From Polydactylus sextarius (taxonomy: Eukaryota > Chordata > Actinopteri > Polynemidae): a DNA stretch of 64,000 nucleotides. The DNA lies in the NCBI GenBank assembly GCA_016801845.1, contig CM028924.1, positions 5,602,501 through 5,666,500 on the forward strand, in the 5' to 3' direction. Both the position numbers and the translations under genes were made by a program. Shown piece by piece: positions 1-11,475 of this stretch. Position 1 is the stretch's first letter. Each line of letters starts with the position of its first letter. The notes beneath the pieces are model-generated. The model had not been told where the DNA came from, did not search any database, and saw only the letters and a list, made by a program, of their open reading frames with translations.

Positions 1-1717
1 TGAGGACCGGCTGTTGAGCTTTGACCACCCTGTTCGCTTTCTGTTCAGCAACCAGTTGCCCTTTTTTTCTTGTCTTTTTTTTTCACCTGCATCTCATCTA
101 GGTCAGCCAAATGACAACTCAGGCTTTTGTCATCTCAGATCTTTTGAAAGACGTAACAGCTCCTGATGGATAACTTGACCTTGTGCAAATCATGGTCGTT
201 TCTATTGGCCAATACCCCTCCTAACCCCCCAACACACACACACACACATCATAGGTCTAGTTCTGAATGATTCATTAGATGTTCTCTTTGTTGCTTATTT
301 TCCAAGAGCCTCACAAGCTTACTCGTTAAATCACACACACACAAAAACAGAGCTATGTCCTTTTTCCCCCCTCGCTCTCTTTTTGTTCCTCCTTGTCCTT
401 ACCCGATGTCTCAGGGACAATGTACTTTTTCAGGCTGGAGATGCTCTGGAAAATGCTTGTTAGTCGCACAGGGTTCACTTCAACTTTCCCCCCTCACTGC
501 CTACCCTTCCCTCAAGAGTGGAGTGCCCTGACTGCTGTAATTATCCCCTCTTTGGCTATGAATAGTGAATTTTGCATGATGCTGCAGGCCGGTCAGAGTC
601 CAGGCCACTGGACACATCTGGATTATCAGGATGTCACAATTTGAATGCCCAGGCCCTGGGCCGTTCTTTTCTTTTAATGAGAATTAACCTCTGTGGTAAT
701 AACATCAACATCCCAGACACTCGCTCCACCCACATTCCATGCAGGAAGTGCTGTGTTGGAACTAGTTTCTCATATAGGAGGCTGATAATGTATTTACAAG
801 GCTTCATGGACTTTGGTTACAATGGTACATAATGAGTGTTAAAAGACTCGGACGCAGAAAGGATGTGATTTTTTTTTTTTTTTACTGTTACTGTTAAAAG
901 TATTATAGTTACATAACTTCTGAGGCTTTTGATTGCATTAAATATACAATATAGGTTAGAAATACAGATCAATGTTGTGATTTTTAGTTAATATCCCCCT
1001 CATTGCAGAATTTCTACTGTGAGATACTGTACAGAGTAACCCAGGGTTAAGAAGTCATGAGCTCTTTTTCCTCTCCTTCTCCCTTTTGCCGTCTTGTTTG
1101 AGTGTTTGCTTTGTCTGGGCTTTTAATTGTTTAACCACGTTGGACTGACCTATGTATGCGTGTGCTAGTGGTTAACCGGCACAGTTGTTATCTCTACGGG
1201 GCCAGATATGATTAATACAGCCATGCAGCGGTGACGTCCATTGCGCCACTCCTCAGACACATGCAGAAAGGACATGTAAGAAGGGGGAAATGATTGGAAT
1301 CTCATGTTTGTTCCAGTAACTTTGTGTCCCTTTATGCTATTATCTGGAGTCAAATGTCAAGTCAGCTTGATTTTTTTTGGTATTTTCAGTGCATATGAAT
1401 GTGTTCTTCTGTCTATGAATGTGTATCTTTGTATGTGTGTGTGTGTTTGCCATATTGTATGCAAATATGCATAGATTAGTGGGTCTGCAAATTGGAAAGC
1501 ATTTAGCCTGACAAACAGGCCCTTTACTTTCCAAAATACCCATAAAAGGGATCTGGAACCATTTTACCCTGTCAGTGTTTGCTTACATTAATCATAACCA
1601 ATAGAATATGAAAAACTGTGTCATTTGATGAGTCATCCTTCCTCTGCTAAGTTAAACTTATGAATGACTAGCCCATGAAATGACTTGGGAGTGACTGGAG
1701 CATTGACTGTTATTGAT

Positions 1718-1837
1718 GGCCAATCAGAGAGGGGAGGATCTGCGGTGGAAATGCGGTAGCTGCAGTGAGGTTGCACATTTTTACGGCCACACCCAGACGG
1801 CCCTCATAGGACTTACTTTGACTTGGCTTATGCTAAT
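1718..1837. promoter_or_regulatory. Possible promoter-like cluster (CCAAT, GA/GC-rich box, octamer-like)
   Basis: A consensus CCAAT box (GGCCAATCAG, 1718-1727) is followed at once by a purine/G-rich box (GAGAGGGGAGGAT) and, about 110 bases on, by an octamer-like ATGCTAAT (1830-1837). These motifs can occur by chance. No transcript start, TATA box or gene was recognised next to them, so this is a weak call. It lies about 9 kb upstream of the mir-22 hairpin on the same strand. Confidence 0.15.
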
Positions 1838-4800
1838 GTTGTATGCGCTTTAGGATAAATGCAGCGTTCTGTGTCAAATATTTAAATGCTGCTGCCAATT
1901 TCCATATGCAGCTATAGGACAGCAAGTAACAAGTATGGAATTTGTAAGTGGGTCGAAAAGTGTGTGTGTTTGCGTCTGGTCGAGAGAAGCAAAGCTACAT
2001 GGCAGGTGTTATCATACAGCACGTAGGTGTGTGTGTGGTATCGTCTGCGTCTTGGTAGCGAGACGGATGTCCTCTCTGTGTTCACATGTGTTCCCGTGCT
2101 CGGGACGAAGATGAGTAGGTGTGTGATGCATGACAAAGTCTGTGATATAGTAGTTGGAGATGCAACGCTAATAGTATTCCAATTGTGCCACACTATATTG
2201 TATTTGCTTTGTATGGAGAGAGATTGTCACTATTCCTTTTCAGGACTCTATGTGGTTTAAATAGACCAGGCCCCGTATGCATATGGATAACATATGTTGC
2301 GGTGTATGTGCTTGTCTGCTGTTCTCCTTTGGCAAGAAAAATGCAAAACTTACATCAAATGAATTGTTTAAATGTGAAATGCTTGCGTAGAGTAAACCTA
2401 GAGTAAGACAGATTTAGTTCGTCACATTTTTAACATTAAAGAACATGGGTTATTGTAGCTTGTAAGATTCACAGATAGAGATATTGACCTGGCCAGTAGC
2501 CTGAGGGTATAAATATATAGACAAAGAAACTATAGCAATCTCTACGCAAAGTAAAAAAAAAAAAAAAGAGTGAGATGAAATGTCATTGTGGGCTCAGGCT
2601 GTGGTTTTTTAGTTTAGAGTTTTCATTGGCGAGTCTTAATAAGGTCTAGCCTCATGCAGGCACTGGCTGAGGTAAACTAAAGCTGTGTTAAGATTATTTT
2701 AAGATGAAGCAATGCTGTAGCGCACTTAGCTGTGGGCTGTTCTCTGCAGGGCCAGCGGTGAGGAGCGGTGGGCCTCTCGGCAGACCGGCTGGAATGTGGA
2801 CCATATGTAGCAGGCATCCCAGGAATGTAACTCGGCCTTGGTGACCTGACCAACCTAAAGACACAGAGAAAGCTGTGCAGGATGAGGAGAGAAAGCGCAA
2901 AAAAAAAAAAAGATTAGAGCAAGGACAATGATTATTGAAGGACGAAAGAGATCACGGAAGGTAAAATGGAGATGGAGGGAAATGAAAAGCCTGTGCGGTA
3001 TGAGAAGATGAGAGGGTGGAGAAGGAGAGAGAAGTGAGAGAAAAGGGGCACTGGACACACGGAAAGATTTGCAGAAAATAAGATGGCTTCTCTAGCGTGA
3101 AGTACACTGGCATCATTGTATGGTAGCAATATATTAATATCTTTACGCATTTGTTATTCTGATGAAAAATTAGATTCAGCCAGAGGAGGAAACTGATTGA
3201 TAAGACTTTACTTGAACAAAAAAAAAAAATTGTCAGTTAATCAAATAGTAGGTGACAGATTAATCAATAATGAAAAGCTGGTTGCTATTTTTGTAGTATT
3301 TGCGTGGTCGCCATGGTCAAATAGTGTAAAAAAAAAGGATATTAGGTTGTGACTAATGCAGATCTGTATTATTACGTGTGTCCAGAGATGTGGTTAATAA
3401 GGTGAAAGGTGTAAAGTCGGTCTTGTTCTTTCTTGGGTGTCAGGCCACAGTGTTCTTCCAGCTCACTTCACTCAGGGTGAATGTCTCTTTCTCGTCTCTG
3501 TTAGCTTAGCACTCTGTGCTCTCAGGCCATCTGGGTACAGCTGGGGCCAGAACAGCGGGAACCACACTAACACACTGATACTCACACTTATACAAACATT
3601 CTCTCTCTCTCTCTCTTTTCCTTTAAGGATAACATACTCCGGCCATGCCCCCCCCACACACACATACAAATCATGTTCAGAGAACTGTGATGAGTGTATG
3701 GTTGAATGGTCAGTTTTGACCAAACTGTCATCAGATTATCATTTTATCTTCTGTTAGTGTGATTGATGTGCAGTTTTTAATCCTTTTCAATCTAATGAGA
3801 AATGTAGCTCATAAAACCAGGAACCTATAAACCAAATTACACTCTCCACGTCGTGTCGGGACTAACTCACATCAGCATGATCGTGATTTAGGGGTACTAA
3901 GCAGCAGCTGGAGTTAACAGGCTAAAACCAGTCAGTTTTTGGACTACTTGAAGTAAATCTGAACTGTCCAGTAGAAAACAAACATCAAGCTTTTATTTTT
4001 AGATTGGAGTGATACTCAAAAAGAGAATAATATAGGTAGTTGTGTGGACCTCCTTCACTGTAACTCTCCTTTTGGCTCTTTTTTGGTCTCTATCAACTCC
4101 TAGGGGACAAATGTGGTTCTTCGGTAGTGAAATTCCCCACTGTGTTCACCGTTTTGGTTGCCAACAGTGTCTGTTGCTTGGTGCTTGGGCAAGTAGTTGG
4201 CAGTGGGTGTATAGAGCTGTTTTTTATTATTATTTATTTATTTTTGATGTCTGGTTATTTAGACAGTTAAACTTAACTTAGCAAACTTGTTTTTTAGATT
4301 TTTAGAAGTAGCTGTTACATAAAGAGCAGGACACCGATTATTGTCTATGGCACGTTTTAGCTCTCTGCTCCGTGTTTTTTATATATATTTATTCTAAATG
4401 TATGTGTATATATAATGGGGGAGGGAGTGTGTTAATGGGGGACTGCATTGGCATGCAGCCAGAGCAAGGGATGGACACAAACGGATACATAGAGAGAAAC
4501 AATGTAGTCTTTGACACATTTCTTCCCAGTGGTAGGAAGGGGAGATGACAGCCAGATGAAGCACACAAATCTTTTCTTTATGTTGGGCCCCTTTACCCAG
4601 TGATCACACCCCTACTTCCACCCCTCTGTTTCTGTATCTCGCTGTCACAGGAGCCGTCTCTCTGCCTCCTCTTCAGTAAGACTTTTTCAAAGGATGATTT
4701 GATTCTTCCTCTGTGTTTGTGTGTCTGTAGAAAATATGACACTTGGTGTCCTTAGCAGGGAGATTGCATCAAACAAACACACACACACACACACACACAT

Positions 4801-7800
4801 ATGTGCAGATCTACAGTCATGCTGCGCTGTTGTCTCATTTGTGCATGGTGGGAACACCTGGACCAGGTTGCCTGTTTTCTCAACGTATGACATCACCGAG
4901 GCAGACGGCATCGTAACGTCCTATTTCTCTCACACACTCCCACACACACACACAGGCTCCATACTGTTCCCATGCATTCCTGGCCCCAGATGCTCAGTAT
5001 AAAATCCTGTTAGACACTCACAAGCCTTTACTGGAAAGGCCATTTCCTCTTCCTCTTTCCCACCTGCTGAGTTGGTATCACCTCTTCCTAAAGCAAATAA
5101 CACGACGCACTTAAAGGAAGTCAATGCCTTAACAAGCTGTTCTCTGTGGATCAAAGGGTCTGCAAAACTTCACGTGTGGATAATGACTATAACATAATTG
5201 CTGACAGGTTGTTGTAGCGGAACGTGTATTTTTGAAGCATAATGTTTTGTCGAGATACAATGGTATGTTCGCCTGTGGCTGAGTCGCTCATTAATGCCGG
5301 AGCTATGGGCTCCACCCAAGCTGCTGTCTTTTAATGCACCTCTCTGCTCCACCCTCAACCCTTTCAGTTTTGACCCCTAATTTAGAATAAAACTTCTTAT
5401 ATCTGCACTTTGAGACATGACTGGATGTTTCCTATACAAGACAAAAACCTCTTCTGATGAATGTTCCTGGTTTCATTGTGAATCTTTAGTTCATATCCAG
5501 ATAAACAGCGGCCGTGGGCACAAAGGGAGATTATATAATATAGATATAGATGCACAAGGCTCATGCACGTGCACACAATGCTCACTCGCACATAAACACA
5601 CTCAAGTGGCATTTCGTAATTCTCACGGTGTGTGTGTCTCTCGAGAGGAGAAAACAGCCACTTACAAATGCATGCATACATTTATCTGTACACACATTAT
5701 CTGCGCTGTCCCACTTGCATGCAGCACCCCGCCCCACCACACGCATGCATACGCATAGACAGACATGCGCACACACGTTGGTCATTTTGAGACGTCCGCA
5801 GTACAAATAATAAACCTCCTCTGACAGAGTGCTAGTCTTAGCATGCCCCTCCACCAGAATTACACTTCAGCACTTCGTTTGTGTGTCTGTTTGTGTGTCT
5901 ACAGTACAAAACTCTCTTGAAATTCATTCCCTTTCTATTCACTAATCCCTTTCAAGGCAGTAGGAGGAAAGCACTGGCAAATGTATTGATCCGCTCTTGA
6001 CTTGAAAGCAATTTCGTGGCCTTGGGAAAAGGATTATGGGAGTTGGGGGGCGTGTATAGATGATGCACATATGATCAAGTGTGGACCAGTCAAAATTGGG
6101 ATAATGGTATATGATTCTGTAAGTGTGTGTACCTTATCCACCTATGATATTGTGTGCACGTATACCCACATACTCACTAGGGAGTTTAGAAGTAACCACA
6201 GCAATAACAATCACCATTCTTCCAATTATTTTTATCTACTTGTCCACTAATTTAAATATAGTGCAAGCAATTTCAAAGATGAGTCCTTGAATTGAATGCA
6301 GCTGACCCAGCTGCCTGATTACTGTCTGGTTTCCTGTCACATCGATTATTCGCTCTTTGTGCACTATTATGTGACAAATCTAACAAGAATGTGAAAGTAA
6401 ATGAAACATTTTCATAGCTGGAACTTGAGGTAACCTGAATAAGCAGTGGTTACTGATACAGTCATTTTAGGCAAATTCCAAAATAACTGTCAGTGACCAC
6501 ATATTTTGCATTGTTTTTTTTTTAGCCTCCAATGACGTTTTTACTGTTTTCTAGACACTAAATTGTATCCCAACTGCTCCTCTCCAAGAGACGGACAAAA
6601 GGTTTTAGGACTTATCCTCGTACCGCCATGATCCAAACTCTGATGAACGTTATGTTTAGGAGAATCTGATGCTTGAGGGATCGTGTGAGGGTGTAAATGA
6701 AGCAAATTCATTTTTATTTTGTTGCAACAGAGAGCAGTTTGATATGGAATAAACTGGACTTTTAATATGCGCGATCATTAATGCTGGTATTGAAGTTACT
6801 ACCCTGGGGTGTGCTGGAAGAGTTGCTGTAACAAAGCTAACATTAACTGTGCTGCCAAGCTCGTGGCTTTCAAGGGAAAATATTTTAGATTACTGCAATA
6901 CCAAAAAAAAAGAGAAGGGCCGGGTGATGTTGCTCATGAAACAGATATTGTTGATGCCTTTGGAGGACAGATAAGAGACTTGCCTGAATCTGTTGCAATG
7001 CTGCTCTCACAGCAAGCACACATGTAAAATAATCTCGCCTGTGGAGAAAACAACTGTGGTCTACTCGACTACAGTAGTGTTAGCCCTAAATTTATATACA
7101 GCAGGCAGTCTGGCTTAACCCTTTGTGCGGTGGTTTCCAGGTCTTTCTTGTGAGCTTTTTGCCATCTCATGTTGCAGAAGAAACATTTTTGAGCTCGAAA
7201 ACTGTACAAATGTCACAATTAAATTTTTTTTTCCTTTTCTTTGTTTTTGTTTTTGATTTTGGACAAGAAATGGCATTCTCGGAATGATTCATGGGGCTTC
7301 CCATTCTTTCGTGTTGTCCAAGTCATTCCTTTGCACGCCCTCTGGGATATGTTGATATTGGCAAACATTCATAGATTTAATCCATTCTCCATCCATGTGT
7401 TGTTTCTTAGTCATACTTCTACAATTAGATATCGTTCACGTTTTACTAAGAAGAAAAAAGAAAAAGAAAAAGAAAAAAAAGAAAACGTTACGGCTTAAAA
7501 CCCGAACCCCTTCAAAACGAGTTTGGTTGCATTGGAAACAAACAAGGGTGTTTCCCGTGCCCCAGAGGGATCACTCTCTGTGTGAAGTCAAATGACTTGA
7601 TAGGTATGTTGACTGTTTTGCAAGGTGTCAGCAGGTTGGATTTTAAAGTTTCACACTAACCTTTGCTCTGATCCTAACCACCAGTTAACCATCACCTTAC
7701 CTCCATTACCCGCTAAACACACCTTCTGAGTGTGAGTTTGTGTGTTTCAGATACAGATATTTAGCCCATCTGTGTCCTGACAACACTTGCAAATGCAAAC

Positions 7801-9315
7801 ATACAGGAAGTGTTTCTTTTTGTGCGTGTTAACCTAAGAGTAAAGACTCAATTTGGGAACAGTAGGACCTGTTCTCCATGACCTAATCTATTATGTGGAC
7901 ACTGCCAACGGTGCTCGAATCGCTCATATACACATCTACCGCTGCTTCTTGTGTGTTTGCATGTTTGTGTGTACACACTCCCGAGGAGCCATTTCCAGCC
8001 TGTTGCTCGGGCTCGGGCTGGCTGTAATTGTCCTGGGAATCGTCAGCTCTGTGTAATAAATCACTCCTCTGGTACACTGTGTTCTCCACTGTGGGATGGC
8101 TCACTGTGCTCTTGTAGTGTGCATGCTTAAGATATCGTGAGCACAGAAAGAACATAGCTAAGGTATAATAGGGGTTGAAAATTTCATTTAGGGAAGGAGG
8201 AAGGGGGAGGGGGGACTGCAGCTCTGTCACAACAGGCTTCTTTAGTTTGCCAGAGGCGAACCTTCATTTTTAATACCATGTGAAAAACAAACTAATGCCT
8301 GTCATCGGTATGTCGTATAATCCTTTCTTGTTTCGTACTTTTTGTTGTTCATTCCTTCGTAGCGTTTTTCCTCTCAGCATTACATGTCCAGACAGTATAG
8401 AAATATTATTTGAGATTAAAACGTAATTTTCTGATTGACATTTCATTATTAGTTTTTTTTTTTTTTTTTTAAACATAAGCATTTTTGTTTGGGTCAATAT
8501 TAGAAGAAGTAGAGGGAAGTTCAGCAGCATCAGCATATAATGAGCCGCATAAAACTGATTCCAGATTACGTTGGGGTAAAATAAATCTTATAAAATTTAC
8601 TCATCATGTACAAAGTAGAGATAAGCAATTGAAATAGATGTTATTACTATTTTTATTTATATTTTCCTCCTGGTTACTGCAGTGTAAGGTCTTGTGTGTG
8701 TGCGTGTGTGTGTGTTTTTGTTAGTTTGCTCCATTTCTAGCTAACGCTACAGTTTTGCTGCTGCTTGCTGGGATGAGCAAGCGATTTGATTTAAAAAAAA
8801 AAAAAAAAAAGATCTTCTTTTGTTGCATGTCTGTGTTTCAAGCTGAACTGATAACTTCCTTGATTCTGATGTAGTGCCAGAGCGGAGGCTTGTTGTTTCA
8901 TCCTCCGTCACATCAGGGTTATTAAGCTGTCACCAGCTTGATTTCTTGTAGCAGTGTTGATCTCTGACCTTGTCAGTGTGCACTGCTCTTTTTGCTATCA
9001 TTTTTTTTTTTTAAAAAAACTTCATTGAGTTTAACCCGTCCTTCATTCTCGTGTAATTGTACTGCCAGTTTAAATACAATCTGCCGGACACTAGAAGAAA
9101 CAAATCTTCTCACTGTTAACAAAGGCCAATGGAGCTATCAGGTACCTCTTTACAAATTTGTTCAATGAAAACAAAGCAAAGCCTTTGCCCTGGATCACAT
9201 CTCCAGCATTACACACCCACAATGGATCCCTCTGAATTCAGTACAAGATCAAGGCTCACAGCCCATTCAGAATTCTTTCTCAAACTAGTCTCAGTGGAAG
9301 AGGACCATTCAGTCA

Positions 9316-9317
<2 letters not shown>

Positions 9318-9352
<35 letters not shown>
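9318..9352. repeat. (TG)n microsatellite
   Basis: An uninterrupted run of about 17 TG dinucleotides, 1.4 kb upstream of the mir-22 hairpin. It creates spurious valine/cysteine-rich and threonine/histidine-rich frames on both strands. Confidence 0.95.
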
Positions 9353-9353
<1 letters not shown>

Positions 9354-10318
9354 ACATTTGTGTGTGTTAGCGAGTGCGCGCCCCTGCAATCCAGAGCTTT
9401 CCACTGTTGCTCAGAGCAGCGTGGGGTTCGTTGAGTTTCTAAGGGGTTGCTGGGTTCGTGGTGCTGCTGAGAGCTAGTTTGCCCAAAGTCCTGTCCTTGA
9501 ACTGTGAAAGAAAATGCTGCTAGGGAAAGGCTGACTGACTGCAATAGTTGAAGTCTGTCCAGCTGAATGGAATCCAAGCAAGACAAATCCTGGGCTACTC
9601 AGAAGTATTACACAGTGGCCGTCTGACAGGGGATGTTTAAGTGGTACATCACGTCAAGGGTTTTCTTGTCACTTTAAATCTCTAACACTTGATTAGGCCA
9701 TGGTTAAACTTTCAAAACTATTTCAGAGCGAAGAAGATGATGGACCAAACTGGCCCCGTTTAGTTACTCTTAAGGGCTTCATCCTTCTAACAACATTTCT
9801 GAAACTGACATTCACTGCGATCGAAATTTGTGGGGTTTTCTGAAGGTGAAATAACAAAATACTTGACATGTTGGCAAAGCAGTCACACACACACACACAC
9901 ACACACATACCCAAGGGAGTGAAAGTGTCTAAAACTGCAAAGAAAATTCCTCCATTCAGCCCTGTATGGCTGCTGTAAACTAAACTGCCCCACAGGACAA
10001 GAGCTGTTTTCTATCAGGAGTTCCAGGCTGTAACCAGAGGCCAAGCTATCTCGCTAGCAAAGACTTCTGTATTCAATTAGGGGCTAAAGCAGAGAGAATG
10101 CTAAAACAGTAGGCTGGCATGATGCAGGCTAGCTCTGTGCCGCTACGCACACGCAACTTGTTTGTTTATGCGTGCACGCACGTTTAAACGCTCTGTAAAC
10201 CGCAGTATTCACAAATAAGGACAAAACAATGTTATAAAGTTTTTCCTCTCTTATATTCCTCTCTCTCCTCACCTCTCTCCCACAACAAGTTCCTCTTAAA
10301 GCTAGCACAAGAAAGAAG

Positions 10319-10326
10319 GAGTGTGT

Positions 10327-10369
<43 letters not shown>
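10319..10369. repeat. (GT)n microsatellite with one interruption
   Basis: About 25 GT units with an AT interruption near 10331, about 340 bases upstream of the mir-22 hairpin. Confidence 0.95.
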
Positions 10370-10372
<3 letters not shown>

Positions 10373-10671
10373 CAAGCAGCCATCGCTATAGCCAAAAGCT
10401 GAAGGCAATGTGGAAGCTCCTTAAGATGGAACGCAAGTAAATGGTTGCTAGATGCTGGTTCCAAAAATCTCTCTTACTGCTCAGAATCCCAGTGAAATGG
10501 TCTAAATTTCTCTCTGGAAATAGAAAGCCTCTTTCAGAGATGATGTTAGAACGTATAGGAATATGTCCAAGGATGATTGACAGGTGTCTCTTCCTATTAG
10601 ACTCAGATACAGACAGCACCGAGATTCAAAATGGACGAGCAACTGTCTTTATGTTCGTTTTTCTTCCTTAG

Positions 10672-11475
10672 GTTCTGCAGCATCACGTATCAGGTGCTCA
10701 TTGGCTGACCCACAGCAGTTCTTCACTGGCAAGCTTTATGTCCTCATGTACCAACTAAAGCTGCCAGCTGAAGAACTGTTGTGGTCGGCTCTTTCCTGCA
10801 CTGAAGACGCACGCAAAGAACCGACAGAATCAAACCAAGCCTCTTCAACCGTCGTATGAATTAATGAGCGCAGTTCCTCACTGCTCGGGAAAAAAAAAAA
10901 AACTCCTGTCACTTATGCAGCATGTTCATGTGTTGAGGAGTCGTACCATGACACTTGCTGTATCATGTAACAAAAGTATTGCATCATGGAACTCATCTCT
11001 GTCATTTAAGGTTCGTTTTTTTTTAAGATAGCTCTGCAGTTTAGTGTTCATTTTTAATGGTATGTTATTATAATGTCGTAAAGCATTGACACAATTGTAA
11101 GTTTCACTTGGTTTACATCATCTCGGAAATGCGTTTTTCTGGAAGCATCAGCAGAGTAGCAGTCACATTAAAATAGTTTTTTTTTTTTTTTTTTTTTGTA
11201 TTTTCAGGTTTGAAACAGCAAAACCGAAACAAACCTTCTAAAGGAATTACATAGCTGTTCAGAATTTTACAATGACATTTAGCTTTCAGAGTTGAAACAG
11301 AAACGTCTGAAGGTTGTTGATATTTATAGACTTGTTGGAAAAACCCAACTTGTTATTGGTGACAGTGGATGGCAGTCATGCTATTCCCTAAGACATTTAA
11401 TCATTAATTAAATGAATAGTAAGAAAACTTAAAAGGTTTAAATAAGAAATAAATAAAAGAACAGACAGCTGTGGT
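10672..11475 (+). ncRNA. Probable terminal exon of the mir-22 host transcript
   Basis: A pyrimidine-rich tract ending in a consensus acceptor (TTTTTCTTCCTTAG, 10658-10671) opens this segment 31 bases before the mir-22 hairpin. Overlapping AATAAA signals lie at 11448-11457, giving a plausible 3' end near 11475. In mammals miR-22 is processed from an exon of the non-coding MIR22HG transcript, and this arrangement fits. A frame of about 60 codons follows the acceptor but runs straight through the hairpin and has no recognised homology, so I treat the transcript as non-coding. The upstream exon or exons and the exact 3' end were not found. Confidence 0.45.
10703..10790 (+). ncRNA. mir22a: mir-22a microRNA precursor hairpin
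   Basis: Both arms of the miR-22 hairpin are present. The 3p arm (10758-10779) carries the miR-22 seed AGCTGCC and matches the fish miR-22a form, with C rather than T after AAGCTGCCAG. The 5p arm (10717-10738, beginning AGTTCTTCACTGG) is the expected partner. Flanking bases extend the stem (GGCTGACC near 10703 against GGTCGGCT ending at 10790). Processing signals also fit: a UGU at the 5' side of the apical loop (10739-10741) and a CNNC (CTGC, 10796-10799) about 17 bases after the 3p end. In vertebrates miR-22 is a broadly expressed regulator, studied in muscle, heart and metabolism. The family call is secure; only the paralogue letter rests on remembered fish sequence. Confidence 0.95.

Larger units (their letters stand above)
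1..10671. other. Intergenic/ncRNA-upstream region, no protein gene recognised
   Basis: No reading frame here combines splice sites, conserved residues and plausible codon use; the frames present are short and mostly driven by microsatellites. It holds short (CA)n or (GT)n tracts (about 230-247, 4776-4799, 9886-9906), longer (TG)n tracts listed separately, poly(T) and poly(A) runs, and A-rich imperfect repeats (7446-7490). The right-hand part may be the promoter and first intron of the mir-22 host transcript, because a splice acceptor closes it at 10670-10671, but no 5' exon could be identified. Confidence 0.6.

Noticed and set aside
7853..8056. Short frame ending in a hydrophobic stretch (L-L-L-G-L-G-L-A-V-I-V-L-G)
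   Set aside because: Could pass for a transmembrane helix, but there is no credible start, splice site or family match.
9209..9586. 125-codon minus-strand frame
   Set aside because: It is carried through the (TG)n tract, overlaps a similar frame on the other strand and has no domain or splice context.
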